Shown piece after piece: positions 22,901-36,044 of a stretch of 64,000 nt of DNA. The DNA lies in NCBI GenBank assembly GCA_013365365.1, contig JABVXU010000196.1, positions 33,289 to 97,288 of the forward strand, written 5' to 3'. This stretch comes from Cruorifilaria tuberocauda (lineage: Eukaryota; Nematoda; Chromadorea; Rhabditida; Onchocercidae). A model generated the notes under the pieces. That model saw only the letters and a list, made by a program, of their open reading frames with translations. It did not search any database and was not told the origin of the DNA. Made by a program: the position numbers and the translations under genes. The stretch's first letter is position 1; every line of letters begins with the position of its first letter.

Positions 22901-25900
22901 TTTATTATCATTGTATTATTTATCATTACCATATTATTAGGATTCATTACTTGTGTCATGTCACATTGATCATTATATTAGTGATTACTATTGCTGATCA
23001 CGATTACCATTATTGTTATTGTGACGGTCATTATTATGTTGCACTATTATTGCTATCGTTATTATTAGTATCATGATTAATTAATTTTTAATTTTAGAAT
23101 ATCTCTTTAGCTTATGCACGTATTCAAATTGATTAGTTTGTATTCTGCAAAGATAATTTTCCGCTAAATAACAATTTCCTTCATAAAAGTACGTAACACT
23201 CATAAATTGATTGTTCATTTTTAACTTATCAACTCCGATTTGATTTTTTTTATCATCTATCATGACTAAGGTAAATAGCTCATATTTACTCTGCTTCTGA
23301 TCGTAAAAAAAGACTTATGTCAAACATGAAAACTTCATTCATGTCAGCAGCAATTTAAATTTTTAAATTCAATGAAATAAAATTCTAATTTAAAATTTAA
23401 TTTTAAAAGTTCAATTATGCAAACTCCCCAATTATCCGATAAAAACAAATAACAAAAAAAAATCATAGAAAATGCAGTGGAATGTTTTTGACCATTTTAT
23501 CTTTTTTGATAATGCTCAAATTAATTTAAAATCTACCATATCATCATTGCAGATAAACTAATGATGAGTGGACGCGAACAGTTATATTTTATTAAGTGAA
23601 CGATTTGTTTCATTTTCTTAAATAAAGGAATAATTTATCAAAAGTTGATCTGCAACAATGTTTATGTTTAAACAAATGTATAACAATAATAGATAATTAA
23701 ATACCGTTTATTTTACTTTTATTTTCATAAAATTTATTTTTTAGCGTTAATTGCGTTAAAAGTCCGCGGAATAAAATAAAGAAGCTATTAAGGGATGAAG
23801 TAAATAAGCAAAAAACTAATTGTTAGGAATAATCAATTTGGAAAATGAAACATATTGATTAATGTGCACAAATCATTGATATGATAATTATGCGCTACTT
23901 TTCAAAGCAAATTAAAATTAAATATTTGTAACGAGTAATATTAACTGACAACTGGTATGCGCATGACACTTTTTATTTATTAAGTTTCTTCCTCGAATTT
24001 TTTTCAACTTATAATTGTTTCGTTCGTAAGCTACAAATCTCCACCGTATTTTTTACTAATCTAGTATCAAGCAATAAACTCTAGCTACTGCTACTGCTCT
24101 TATCTTTATTATTTTTATTGTTAGTATTGTTTATTGCTTGCTGTTTATGGTTGCTCCTGTTTAATCTAATTTTTTTATCAATTCTTGTTAATAATTTTGT
24201 AATAATTAATTAATGCTTCAATCCATAGATTTCTTACGATGGAAACGTATCTGACATGTCATTGTTGTTTTTGTTGTTGTTGTTATCAGTACCATCATTT
24301 ATATAATTCAGTTTTGTCAACTGTTTCTACCGAATTCTTATCTGATTCTATAAATTCTTCAAAATTTAAGCTTTCCAAACAATTACCTTATTTCTAGTCA
24401 TCCATTTGATAAATCTCGTTTACATTGCATATATGTTATATACATGATATTTATATACATTCATTTATTTTTTAGGAAAAATTATTCATGTCTATATTCA
24501 GTTAGTGTCAGATATAACGGAGTATTCGTTTGTCATAGCAATCACAAAAAAATCAAGCAGCGGCGCTGCTGTACCCTTAGACAAACAATTGTTAGGCGCC
24601 ATTGTCCATAAAATCACAACTGATAGCTTCTTCCTTTATTCCGCTTAAGTCTTACCGGTTCCCTCTCTCCCCCATTTCTTTCTTTTTCTTTCTCTTTTCC
24701 GGTAATTTATGGTCATTCAGTAAGAGATCGATTTCCCTGTCTTGCTGATGATGATCATTGCGCAAAACGGTCAAAAATTCCACCTGTGGGAGAAGTTCGC
24801 GGCTTACAATAATAGTCAGTAAGTACATACTCCTACTGGTCAATAGTTAGGTAGGACAAAATTGCGTAACCTTCAGCTGCTTCATATGTTGACCTAATTC
24901 TCTTCGCTTTATTATTATTGTTTGCGCGAAATATGCCGGAGTACCATTGTCACCTGAATAATTCTTATTCGTGAAGTATCACAGCATTATCAAGATAGTT
25001 ATATATACGAATATTTTTGAAATTACGAAAATCGTCTTCATTATAAATTGCTAAACTGATGTTGGCTAATTAATTACTACATCTTTCCATCACCAAATGC
25101 TCAATTTTGAAACTACAGTAATCTAGATATTTCGTCGATAGTTAATTACGTTAATAAATATTCCCTCTTGCCATTAAAATATTTAATTTTTAACTGATAA
25201 ATTTAGCCTGTTTTTCGTTTCAGTCACAAACGATTTGGTTAAATTTTAGGAATTATGAAGTAAAATCACTTAAAACTTATCTGAACTGTCTCAAAAATCC
25301 AATTAGCAATCATCAAATTATCAAATAACTATTGATATATACGCAGTTGTGATCAGTGAAAAGAGATCAATACTATCAGAAAGATAACATTATACAATAC
25401 ACCTTTTGTATGTTAAGCAAATCGATTTTTCTTAAAATTTTAATTCAAAAACTTTGCTCGTTAAAATTCGAATTATCTATCACTGACTGCATTGTGAAAT
25501 TGCTGAATTATTTCTTTTACATCTCTAATGATTAATTATGTTAATAAATTATGCTAAAGGAAAATTTTTTCCATTATTAAATTATTACTTCCAGTGCAAT
25601 TCTTTTCGGTTGCGAAACTTGCAAGTTTTTACTAATAAAGAAAATATTTCAGAATTTCTGGAATTTTCTACAGTTTCCCATAGAAACAGAATGGATATTT
25701 TTCCCCATTCCTCGAACTTATTTCTGATTAGCATTCCGAAGTGTAGAGCAATCAATAATAAACGGTTGCATTATATGGTTTTGTTTTTTAATAATATTAA
25801 AAAGCATTTGCAGAATAATTAAATAAATCTACAAACTAATTGCTTAATTAAACAATTATAATACTTATCTATTAAATAATCTCTAGATAATGAGTATTTT

Positions 25901-26485
25901 AAAAATAATCATGACATGAATTTATCATATTGATTGAATCATTTCCAATATCTTTCTTTTATTAGCAACCAATTTCGAGAATAAAGAAATAAAAAATATA
26001 GTAGAAAGAGAAAAAAGGCAATGAAAAGTCAAAATTTTAAACTGGAAAATATTGTATAAATATATTATTTGCTTCTTTCTATCAAAACATAAAAACGATC
26101 AGCAGATCAGTGTTTCAAAAGCTTTATTAAAGAGCGGAAATTTTAAATTTCTAGCAGGGCTCTTTTTTTCATTTCTTTATTCGATTCGAAATTATCATAT
26201 CATATCATGCTACTTTCATTATCCATTTCTAACGAAGAAAGCCATATTTTCTTCGCATTTTTTCTTTACATATTCTTTTTTCACGTTTCTTCATTAGAAA
26301 AAGAAGAGGAAAACAAATAAACGAAGATTTCCCTCAGTGATATTTATTCGTAATCCTTAGAATAGAAATAGGGTGGCTCTAGAAGTGTTATCTCGGTCAC
26401 GAGCCCTTTAAATAAGTAATGACGATAAATCCTTAGAATACAGTGATACTACAGGAAGGTGTGGAAGGAATACGATCATCTCATA

Positions 26486-26537
26486 CCTTTCCTTTTCCTT
26501 CTCCTTCCTTTCCTTTCCTTTTCCTTCCCTTTCCTTC
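26486..26537. repeat. CCTTT polypyrimidine repeat
   Basis: Near-uninterrupted C/T tract of CCTTT and CCTTTT units on the + strand. A purine-rich A/G tract of complementary character follows at about 26632-26720, so the two could pair or form a triplex. Confidence 0.7.
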
Positions 26538-28004
26538 ACCTTTTAAAAAACATTACGTATATCAAATGCATCACACATACATTCCAGCATATTTTTAAGC
26601 TTTTTTTACTTATTATTGTTATTGGTAGGACGAGAAAAAGGAAGAGAAAGAAAGGAATGAAAAAAGAATAAAAAAGGCAAAGACGAGAGAGTAAAAAGAA
26701 AGAGAATATGTAATAAAAGTTAACGAAGAAAGAAAAAAACTAAAGCTTGGCTAATTTTTTTTTGTTTAATTTTTGTCATTACTCAAAAAAAGACATTTTT
26801 TATGCAATTCTGTTAAATTAATATATATGGATGAACAATTTATTTTCAATATTTCTAAAAATATTAATTACAAATTCTCAATGCTTCGCTTCACTCTACA
26901 TTTGCAAAAAAAGATTACTTTACCTTTTCTCGTTCTGTTCTATTTTGAGAAGCTATTTGAGAAAAGCAAAAAGCTTAAACACTCGGTATTCATGTGCATT
27001 ATTGTTCAAAGAGCTCTTTCAAAGTGGAAAAGGTTAACAAATCTTTTTAGCTATAATTTCTCTCTCGTCTGGCTTTTTTTGTCTCTTTTTGGCTTAAACT
27101 ATGCATTTATTTCACTTCGATATTATTATTTTTAGCAGAACTCTTCGAAAACAAAGAGAGCTGGTAGTTTCATTTCTACAATAAAATAAGGGAATTTGAA
27201 GATTATTTCAACGAATTTATTATTAATTGTTGCTGAATACAAAATCAATCATTAATTATCACTAAAGATATGTGATGAAAGAACAATAAGAATGTTAGAA
27301 AACAAAGAGATTTAAATTGCTAAACAGGTCAGCTACGTAATTAATTGTGCTAATCATTTCTATTTTTGGGGAAGCATTTTTGAACAATTTGATAAAAGAC
27401 GTTTTTATTAAAAATGTTTAAATCAATATGAGTTTACATGAAAGAAATAAATCCATCGGTTTTCTCACCTTTTCTTTTAACTGTTATTGATATTATATCC
27501 GTACATATGAGCTCGTATCATATTTAATTTGCAGATATGCATGCAATTTCAAAATATTGTGTATGTATACTTTACAGCGCATTAAAAAGATTAATTACAA
27601 AAACGTCCACTAAAGACTAAAATGATAAGATAATGAATTGAATTCTCGTTTTTTTCTAAATATTAATGAAATCTACCATTCAGATTTAAATGATAATTGA
27701 AAGATAAAAGAAATGAATGGCGCAAATAAGCTGAATAGAATTAACCGAACATTAAATAACATGGGGATTCAAGTTGGAGCAGATAAATGATAAGGTCAAA
27801 TATATAATCAAGTAACGAATTATTTAATTCTTTATATCCGACTAAAAAATTTTTATATTATATTGCTTCTTTTAAAACCACTTAAAAGGATTTATTCAAA
27901 AAAACTAATAGAATACTTGAAAATAAATTTTATTACAGACATAAATATTGTCATTGATATTGTACCGATAAAGTATTTCTATTAAATAAAATTGTGATGA
28001 AAAC

Positions 28005-28187
28005 ATGTGCATTTTGATGAAATATATTTCCGAAAGATTCATGTTTTTGCTTTTTTACTTTACATTTTTTCACATAGTATGTGGTCGATTAAACAATCCA
28101 AGAGAATTATTGGACGAATTAATTTGTATATGCCGAGTTCCGGAACCAACATCTTGTCTGCCCAACAAGATGATATGCATAAGTTAA
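28005..28187 (+). CDS. possible small secreted peptide ORF, 60 aa
   Basis: Not recognised. A single-exon open frame begins ATG at 28005, with a second ATG at 28017. From the second Met the first 20-odd residues are basic then strongly hydrophobic (FMFLLFYFTFFHIVCG), like a signal peptide. The remaining 33 residues are hydrophilic and carry four cysteines, in CIC, SC and IC contexts. This would fit a secreted peptide or neuropeptide-like precursor, but there is no dibasic-Gly amidation motif. The region around it is gene-poor, no trans-splice acceptor is obvious close upstream, and open frames of 60 codons arise by chance here. The call rests only on domain-like order. Confidence 0.27.
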   Translation: MCILMKYISERFMFLLFYFTFFHIVCGRLNNPRELLDELICICRVPEPTSCLPNKMICIS

Positions 28188-30590
28188 TGAAGTATCAGTC
28201 ATAACATATCACTCCAACAGTTAATTAATTAATTGACATACACTAAATACGACAGGAAAGTGATATTATGTACTGTCGTAATTATCTTAATTAGTATCAT
28301 TTTTTTGTAATTTAATGATAATATTAAGTTATTATTATTCCATTTGTAAAAAAATAAGTAACATTGAAAATTCAGTTATTATTGTGTGATCCGTAGCTTT
28401 CCATTATGAAAATTATTTATTGGTTTTCAGCACGCAAAGATATTTTAGTAATTTGATAAATAAAAAAACTGAATACCAATAGAAACTCTCACTTTCAGGA
28501 TCACTTTCAGGATCCGGAACTTTTTACTGCGAAATGTTCCATTTGCAACAAAATCTCTGAGTTAAAAATCGCAAATTGAAAAGGATTATCAGTTTATCAT
28601 TTGATTCTTATAAATGCAATGCAATCGAGAATAAAACCTTCTTCACATTGGTGAAACATGAAGAGCTGATAAGAAGTTTGCAATTTCGGAATTTGAAACT
28701 TTTTATGTTGAAACAGTCGACTCATATCAACATTTTTTGATCCAAAATATCAGAATCTGAATTGATTTATAACTTATTAATCAACCTTGGAATTTCAAAT
28801 GACAAAAGTTTGTCATATTTTGAAGAAATCATGTCGATCATAATTTCTATCAAAATTTCAAAACTGAAAATATTCATATTAGCTATTGATTTGTAATTTA
28901 TTCGTTAACTTTCATATTTTAACAAAAAATTTCATCTTACAATTGCAGCACAAGTAAAGATACCTGAAATTAGCATGATCATATACGATTTAAAATTCCT
29001 CTTTTATTTCTTCATAACAAAGAGTCTCATTTCTTTCTTTCTTTCATGTCAAGAGGTTAAATGACCTTTTTCCTCGTAGAAAAAAAGTACAGTTAGAAGT
29101 TTAAACATAGAATCACGTTTGTGGGAAAAAATCGAGAGGAAAGAAAAAGGTGAAAATGAGAGAAAGGAATGTCATACTTCATTTTGACACCAAATATATT
29201 TCATTCATTGGATAAAAAACAACAGCGAGAAAATCTTTTCATTAATGTCAAATTTTTTTAATTAGAGGAAAAAAATAGAAAATAGGATGAAAATGTGGGG
29301 TAGCAGCATTCTGCTTTTCTTTGTTGGAGAAATTCATTGTCATTTGTCACCTGTACTGTTTTTTGAATTGATCATTATCAGTATTACTATTACTATTAGT
29401 ATTAGTATTGGTATTAACAGACATAACAAATCTTTTTCACAACTAATTTATCTTTTTTTGTCCAAAAAATTTGTACTTTTTTCTTGGAAGATTTAAATTT
29501 CAAATTTAAAAATAAAAATGAAAACTTCAATTTCTTCCTTTTTCTTTCTTCGTTCTGTTTATTGAAAAGAAAAACAAAAATATTTGGATAAACAGGATAT
29601 GCATCACATATGTCTTGCGATCTTTGATCATATGATATTGATAATATCACATGGATTGATCACTTTCGTTTTTGCTGAATCGTATTTTAAGAAAATGACA
29701 AAAAAATCATAGCACTGATCTAATAGTTTTAACTTATTTATTTAATTATTTGCTTAATTTACAATATTTAAAATGATAATGATAGCTTACTGTAAGGAAA
29801 AAAGTATCCGTAGACATTTAATCTCCCATCATGTATTACGCATGTTTTAATATTGATGCTTTCCGATAAATATAAAATTATAGTAAAGTGAAGAGAGAAT
29901 CCTAATAATAATATTTAAATAATGATTGCTTTAGTGAAGTGATAGAATGCAATTTTGAATTGGAATGCTATCGTTACTTTATCATTATTATTATTACTAT
30001 CATTTTCATTGTTATTATTATTGCTATTGTTATACTAATGAGTATTGCTGCTGTTATGATTAGTCTTAATTTTATCATTTCAATTATTAACATGAAGCCG
30101 ATAATTGATTGAATCATGGTGATATTATTGTCGTTGAATAACTATTGATAACTTTGTCATGACTTACATTATCGTTATTTTGATAAAAGTTAAATGATAA
30201 ATTAATTCGCAAATTTCTCTCTCAAAAAAATGAGTTAATCACGGCGGATATAACAACATAAACATCGATTATAAAACTTTACGAAGAATTAAAAAAGAAA
30301 AAAGAAGAGAAGAAAAAGTGGAACAGTGATAAGACGAATTGTTGAGACGGGCGACAGGCGGTAAAAATGATTAGAAGTGTTGCTGATTATTTCATACAAG
30401 AATGTTAGATAATCATATGAATCTTTGTTCTGTCTTGCTATAACAAAAAAAGCGAAAAATTATCCTACAATTATTTGAATTTATTAGCTTTTTAAAATAA
30501 AATTTAAATTAGATTTGAATTAAATTTCAAAGGAATTAGTTGATAATGTAAATAAATAAATGAGATGAGCAAGGAGATTTTTAAAACAAA

Positions 30591-31023
30591 GTTTCTCGAG
30601 CAAATATCTTTTCAAAAGAGGAAAATGGGAATGTTACCCTGTGACAAATGCTTTGCAAGATTTTGAGATAATAAAATATTTGTATTGAATAAATCGATTT
30701 TATTACTATATACAACGAGTAATGAAATAATGGAATTTATTTTAATGCAGAAATTAATCATCAAAGCAGAAATTGAAATCTAAAATAATGCGCAGTTGAA
30801 GAAACATTTCCTTTCCGTCAGTATATTGCTATCAAATTTAGCATTTAAATTTATTGCAATAATCTAATTAACTCATGAATTGTTGCATATGAAATAATAT
30901 GAAAACGGTAAAAAATAAGGTTGAATTCGGATATATCAAATTTGTCTACAAATTTCCAACTTATTTGCCTAGAAATGAAGTTTTTCAATAGCCTCTTTTT
31001 GAAAAAGTATTTGCTCGAGAAAC
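30591..31023. mobile_element. MITE-like element with terminal inverted repeats
   Basis: Left arm 30591-30621 begins GTTTCTCGAGCAAATA; the right arm 30992-31023 is its reverse complement apart from two mismatches and one indel. The 370-base interior has no coding capacity. This is the shape of a small non-autonomous DNA transposon relic. No clear target-site duplication flanks the arms, and a plain inverted repeat remains possible. Confidence 0.4.
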
Positions 31024-31454
31024 TCTTACATTTTCAAATATTACTGAAATTACTGTAAAATATAGGAAAAACCACTGAAAATTTTCAAAATTTAAATTTA
31101 AAAATGAGATTCTTATGCTGATGAAGCAATGTGCATACACGCGCAGATGTCCCTTGCATTATCTATCACATTTTGATGAGGATCATTTTTGTTTTCATCT
31201 CAGTCCTTTATCACCGAAACAGTACCGACCCTTCTGATTTGAATAAAATTTTCTTTGCTGTTTTTCAAAAGTTAATCTGGTCGATGTTTCTTTCAACTAC
31301 AGTTTTATATTAAATGAGGTTTTCGGCTAAATCTAATTTGTCCTTCCCTTTTTCATTTTGCTCTTTCCCCTCCTATGATCGGCTAATAATAGGTAATTAA
31401 ATTAATTTTTATCTCTTACATTTTCAAATATTACGGAAATTACTGTAAAATACA
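31023..31454. repeat. 42-base direct repeat, two copies 390 bases apart
   Basis: Copy one 31023-31064 and copy two 31413-31454 share CTCTTACATTTTCAAATATT and the following bases, with two mismatches in 42 bases. The first copy abuts the right arm of the inverted repeat. Confidence 0.75.
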
Positions 31455-31839
31455 GTGTACGATATATCACTGCCTATCATTTATTAACCTGATTTTTTTT
31501 CCATTTTTTCCCATATAAATGATGAATTACACATATATGACAAATTATAGCAATTTAGCGATTGGTTATCAATTTGAATTCCATTTTTAGGAAAATGACT
31601 AAAATTAAGTATTATTTCTCTTCGATACTCCAGATTTCACCTTTTTCATTTATTCTTTACTCTTAGATTCCACTTTGGAATATTTTCAAAAATTGAACAC
31701 AGCTTGAAATTATCAGTGATTACAAAGTACCGCACTGCCATAATTCCCGAGATTTCGTAATGAAGTCTACGATGTGGTGGAGTGTAGGTTATATCTTCAA
31801 AGTTCAACATATGCTATTCCGTGCTTGCTTTCTTGGATT

Positions 31840-32150
31840 TAATGAAAGGAGATGAAAGAGTTAGCCGTCACGATGAGTTGGTGGTGATAATGCGCGAGGA
31901 TGCGATGATAGGTGGCATTGTGATGGAAGGGAGAGAGAGAGGGAGGGAGAGAGAGAGGGAGGGGGAGAGAGGAGGGGTGACAGATGGCGACAGAGACCGG
32001 CGGATGGGAGGACCATTCCGCCCAGGCACCGCCTCCGAGAACCGAATAGTTGCGAGGAACTGTCCATCCTCAGTGCACCAAACGGACAGGCAGAATGAGA
32101 CGGGAACCGAGCTATTCGAGTGGGATGTCGGGGAAGCGTCTTGCGCAACT
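31840..32150. promoter_or_regulatory. GC-rich island with GAGA tract
   Basis: A run of GAGAGA and GGGAGG units at about 31927-31975 followed by mixed sequence far richer in G and C than the flanks. Open frames of 95-111 codons exist on both strands, but their composition follows the repeat (Arg, Glu and Gly, or Ser, Pro and Leu). No conserved protein is recognised. It is 3.9 kb upstream of cyclin D, and a promoter or enhancer role is an inference. Confidence 0.35.
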
Positions 32151-35100
32151 TACTGATTTTATCCCATCATATGTCTCTCATCTATCATTTCAGTTCTACC
32201 GGAAGATCGGGAATAATTCCTGAAAGTAGCAGTCCGGAAATGTGTCAGATTAGCGTATTACTTTTGTGAATAATTATTTATGACAGTTTTGATTGTCAAA
32301 TTTGAAAAGATCTTTCTTAGCATTCTTTGATTTCATCTAATTTAACTTCGTGAGATCTTCGGAAATAATTTTGAGCTTGATTATCTAATTTCCATAGATA
32401 ACAACCATGAATTATGTTATTGCAAAGAAATTTATACTTTCCAAATTCTTTATTTCCATATTTTCTGTTCTCTTTGTTTTTTCTCTTCCTTTTGATGGAA
32501 AAACTCTTGATATTCTGCAGCTGGTGAATATACATAGAGAGATAGATGTAGGTAGATAAATAGGTACAACTAAAGGTAAAATAAACTAAGAGTAGATAAT
32601 TTAGTAAATATTGGATAAGTGGATTCAAATGCGAACTTTTATGAATTTAAAAAGTTTTTGTTCTTGAAATTTTTCCCTAAAATGAAGGTTTGAAATCCAA
32701 CTTTCAATTAAAATTCCTTCAAATAATGTATGGAAAATAAGACAATAAGGAAAAATGAGCCGCAACATTTTTAGCCAAGAAACTGTAAGATACACAGTGA
32801 GATTTTGTAGGTCTCTTCTGGGGAAGAGGCCGCATTAAATCTATGTTGTTTCCTTCCAATCAGTCCGCGGTGTTTCGGCAGTAACGGGTAATGAAGAACG
32901 GGAGACATAAGGTTAGTTAAGGTCACATCCCAGCTTTATAGGAGCTATTACTTGAAGTTTATTGTTTAAAAAATGATTGATGAGATTATTACGATAGTGT
33001 TGCTACCACTCACATCACCTATTTTTGGAATTTTTCACAAATCCCAAATATTATTTTACCTCATTTCCCATCAATTGTTGGTCATTTCATGGTTTCTTGA
33101 AGGGAAATAGAGAAGAAATTTCATAAGTGAAGAGACTTCTTCTGTTTCCAAAAACAAAGAATTAACTTTCATCTTTTGGTTATTGTCATTTGTCAGTTAA
33201 TTTTTAAGTAATAAGGTATTTTTCATGCTGAAGATATAAAAATCATTGAATAATTTTTTTATTTCTTACTTTTTTTCTCATCCTTCTTTTCTCCTTTCCT
33301 TCATTTTAAATCAAGTTGAAAATGAAAAATGCATATAATAATGTTAAGAATGCAATCGCTGTTGTTCCACTTATGTAAAATTGATTAAATGAACGAAGCA
33401 TATTAGTAAGTGAAGACTTTTCTTTCAAAATTTAGTAAATTTAACATATTCCAGGGATAGTATTATATTTTTATTACTGACTATAATTTTTGCTCACTTC
33501 TAATATTGATGAATTAAAATTTAGCTTTCAGTTTTTCACACAAAATGTTTCCTTATCGACATTTCATCTTATAAATCGATATTTTAATTTGTTCATATTG
33601 CTTTATCCCTGAGATTTTGAAATGAATCGGAACATTTATCCTCAATGATACCTGAATTAAAGGAATAGCATTTGATAACTCATTTCTTTCAAAAACAAAC
33701 AGTTAAACATCGAATATTATCTTTTAACCATTATTTCAGCCGTTATCTCAGTCATTATTTGTTAATTCTAATGATTTCAAAAATATAGTAAAAATGAAAG
33801 ATTCGAATGTCTTAATATATTTCTCAGCAGAATTTAGTCGTATGGGAATTTCCTATAAATCATTTTATAGTCTTTTATTAAATTGATAGATTTAATATTC
33901 GTCATACCTCTTCTGAATGCATAAATTTGACAAAGCAAAATAAAAAAGGAGTGAAGAAGAAAATATGAAAATATACAATTTAGGAAATAGTTAGACCAAA
34001 GTTGTGCTATTCAAAAAGGATTGGTTATTCTCTCTTCATTCAGAAATGATCCATCTACATACAACATATCATATCATCATCTCATCCAATTTCATTCTAT
34101 TGTAAATTCAGCAACAAGAATTGGAGTAGAGGGCCAAGAGGTAAAAGCTATCATTCGTTATCAGATGATGAAAATGAAATGGAATGGTAGAATACCGCAC
34201 TTTACCGATAGTATATTCTTGAAGAAATGGAAGGAATGGTTAGTAGTATTCTGCTACTAACCTACTGCCTATTACCGCCTTTTTCTTCTCTTCCGTTTCC
34301 ATCTCTAGCGTTTGAAGAGCCAATATTTCTTATCCTTGTTTGAACGTTGACCTTTTCTATTTTATCCCTTTTGTTCCTTCATTCATTCCATTCTTTTTGC
34401 ATTTTACATTTACATTTCTATTCTTTTTTAATTTCTCTTTTTATTTATATTAAAAGATTTTTAAGTATTCAAATTTATGTTCTGTAAGTATTTGAATAAT
34501 TCATTTAAAATTACTTTTAATCTATTTTCGTTTATTTTGGTAGGTTCTTTTTTCCTCTAATGAATAAGTGAATTATATTTATTGTTTATTAGCGATAAAA
34601 TGATTGAAAATATTCGTGTTATTCAAAATGGTAATGAACGAACGAAGAGGAATTTCCTTTTCAATATCATTATCAAAAATAGATTTATACCGAAAAGAGC
34701 CTTTTTTCTTTATTTATTACCATCAACAATTTTTGACTCATAAATTGAAATTTTTCTATAATTTATTTTTGATTCTATTTATCGTTTTTAAATTTTAATT
34801 ATTATTCACTTATATATAGAATGATAATAAAGCTGTAAATTAGAAAAGTTTAGGTTATTGACTAGAATTGAAAAATTATTCGTGTTTTTGAATGAATGAC
34901 TGAAATGATATAAATTTTGAAAGATAGAACAAAAAGCGGGATACAAATTTATCCAAATTTTTTAAAATTTCTAAATTGTAGTTTATAAAGCTTCATCTTT
35001 TTCTCTACTTTGCTCTATTTCTTAGTCTCTAGCTTTCTGCTTATTCTTTTCTTTCGTAGTGTTATTTGCAACATTGCATGTTACATATGCAACATGCATT

Positions 35101-35830
35101 TACATATCTGCTAATAGTATATAACATCAGTACTTCGTTCGGGTTATAGGGCATTATATATCAACACGTTCTAATTATAGTCGAGCATTGCAAGATCATC
35201 GGTTGGACAAGTAAAAGCATCTTTCTCATTCTGAGTAGTTGGGTTTCCAGAACGGAGGTATGTCTCTGTAGATTTGGTTTTTATTTTTTTTTGTAATGGA
35301 ATTTATAGTATTATACTTCTTGAGAGTTTTTTCGGAAAATTCCGGGATTTTTAAATTTAAAAGCTAAAAATCCGATCAATTTTTTGCTTGAACCGTAGAA
35401 TTTTTAACTATATCTGCGAAGTACTAACAAAATATTGTCAATATAAGTTAATTTTTTCTTCGATCATTCATGAATGCGAAATGATACTTTTTACTATTGC
35501 AAATTGATGAGATATTATGAAGCGGGAATTTTAGAGCAGAAGTTCAATGTTTTCTTATGCTCGAGCAGTTCTCTTCTCTTTAGCGTAAAATAAGATATTT
35601 AGTATTTTTTACCTTATTGTTAAATTTATATCGGAATATGAAAATTAATCACACGAAATAACGATAGCTATCCGATTAGCAACACTGTGTACAGGCCTAA
35701 TTGGCTATATTATGTTCATTATCGTTTGATCCAGTAATATATCAAATTTTCCAAACTTTCAGTGGTACAATATCCTGAATTCCAAAATTCCGCAATTATC
35801 ATCATCCAGCAAATATACCACTGACGAAAA

Positions 35831-35880
35831 TTGCCAATCGAGCAAGTGTGGTGTGTGGTAGTTGGCGCCTAAGCGCGTGT
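35831..35880 (+). promoter_or_regulatory. candidate CCAAT and E2F-like sites of cyclin D
   Basis: CCAAT at 35834-35838 and the palindromic core TTGGCGCC at 35862-35869, followed by GCGCG, lie about 180-210 bases before the cyclin D start in an otherwise AT-rich flank. TTGGCGCC resembles the E2F consensus. Function is inferred from motif and position only. Confidence 0.35.
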
Positions 35881-36044
35881 GCGCAATACGGGGCGCAGGT
35901 GCGTCGACTTCCACACATACGTCCATCTGATATCCTCTACCGCTGATCGTCACAACTCCAGAAATTGTTAGCTGTTCAACAAGCTCTGGTATTTCTAGTT
36001 ACCCGTGAGATAATTCTTTGCTACTATCAATCAAATATTAGCAA

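Larger units (their letters stand above)
22406..28004. other. gene-poor AT-rich region
   Basis: About 5.6 kb with no recognised gene. It holds simple repeats (22847-22900, 26486-26537) and a less AT-rich patch near 24640-24960. The open frames present are short or consist of Phe, Ile, Lys and Asn runs expected by chance. Confidence 0.5.
28188..35830. other. gene-poor region upstream of cyclin D
   Basis: About 7.6 kb without a recognised conserved gene. Contents worth naming are an inverted repeat pair (30591-31023), a 42-base direct repeat (31023 and 31413), a GC-rich GAGA island (about 31840-32150) and ATT-rich tracts (29378-29415, 29980-30060). It may contain distal regulatory DNA of the cyclin D gene. 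Confidence 0.5.

Noticed and set aside
26773..27135. 120-codon plus-strand frame
   Set aside because: Composition is Phe, Leu, Lys and Ser as expected from AT-rich DNA, with no domain, splice context or start context.
31821..32156. GAGA-island frames of 111 and 95 codons taken as a gene
   Set aside because: The products are Arg/Glu/Gly or Ser/Pro/Leu repeats on opposite strands, both dictated by the GAGA tract; kept only as a regulatory candidate.
35759..35953. 64-codon minus-strand frame upstream of cyclin D
   Set aside because: It coincides with the GC-richer putative promoter, has no similarity I recognise, and no partner exon was found.
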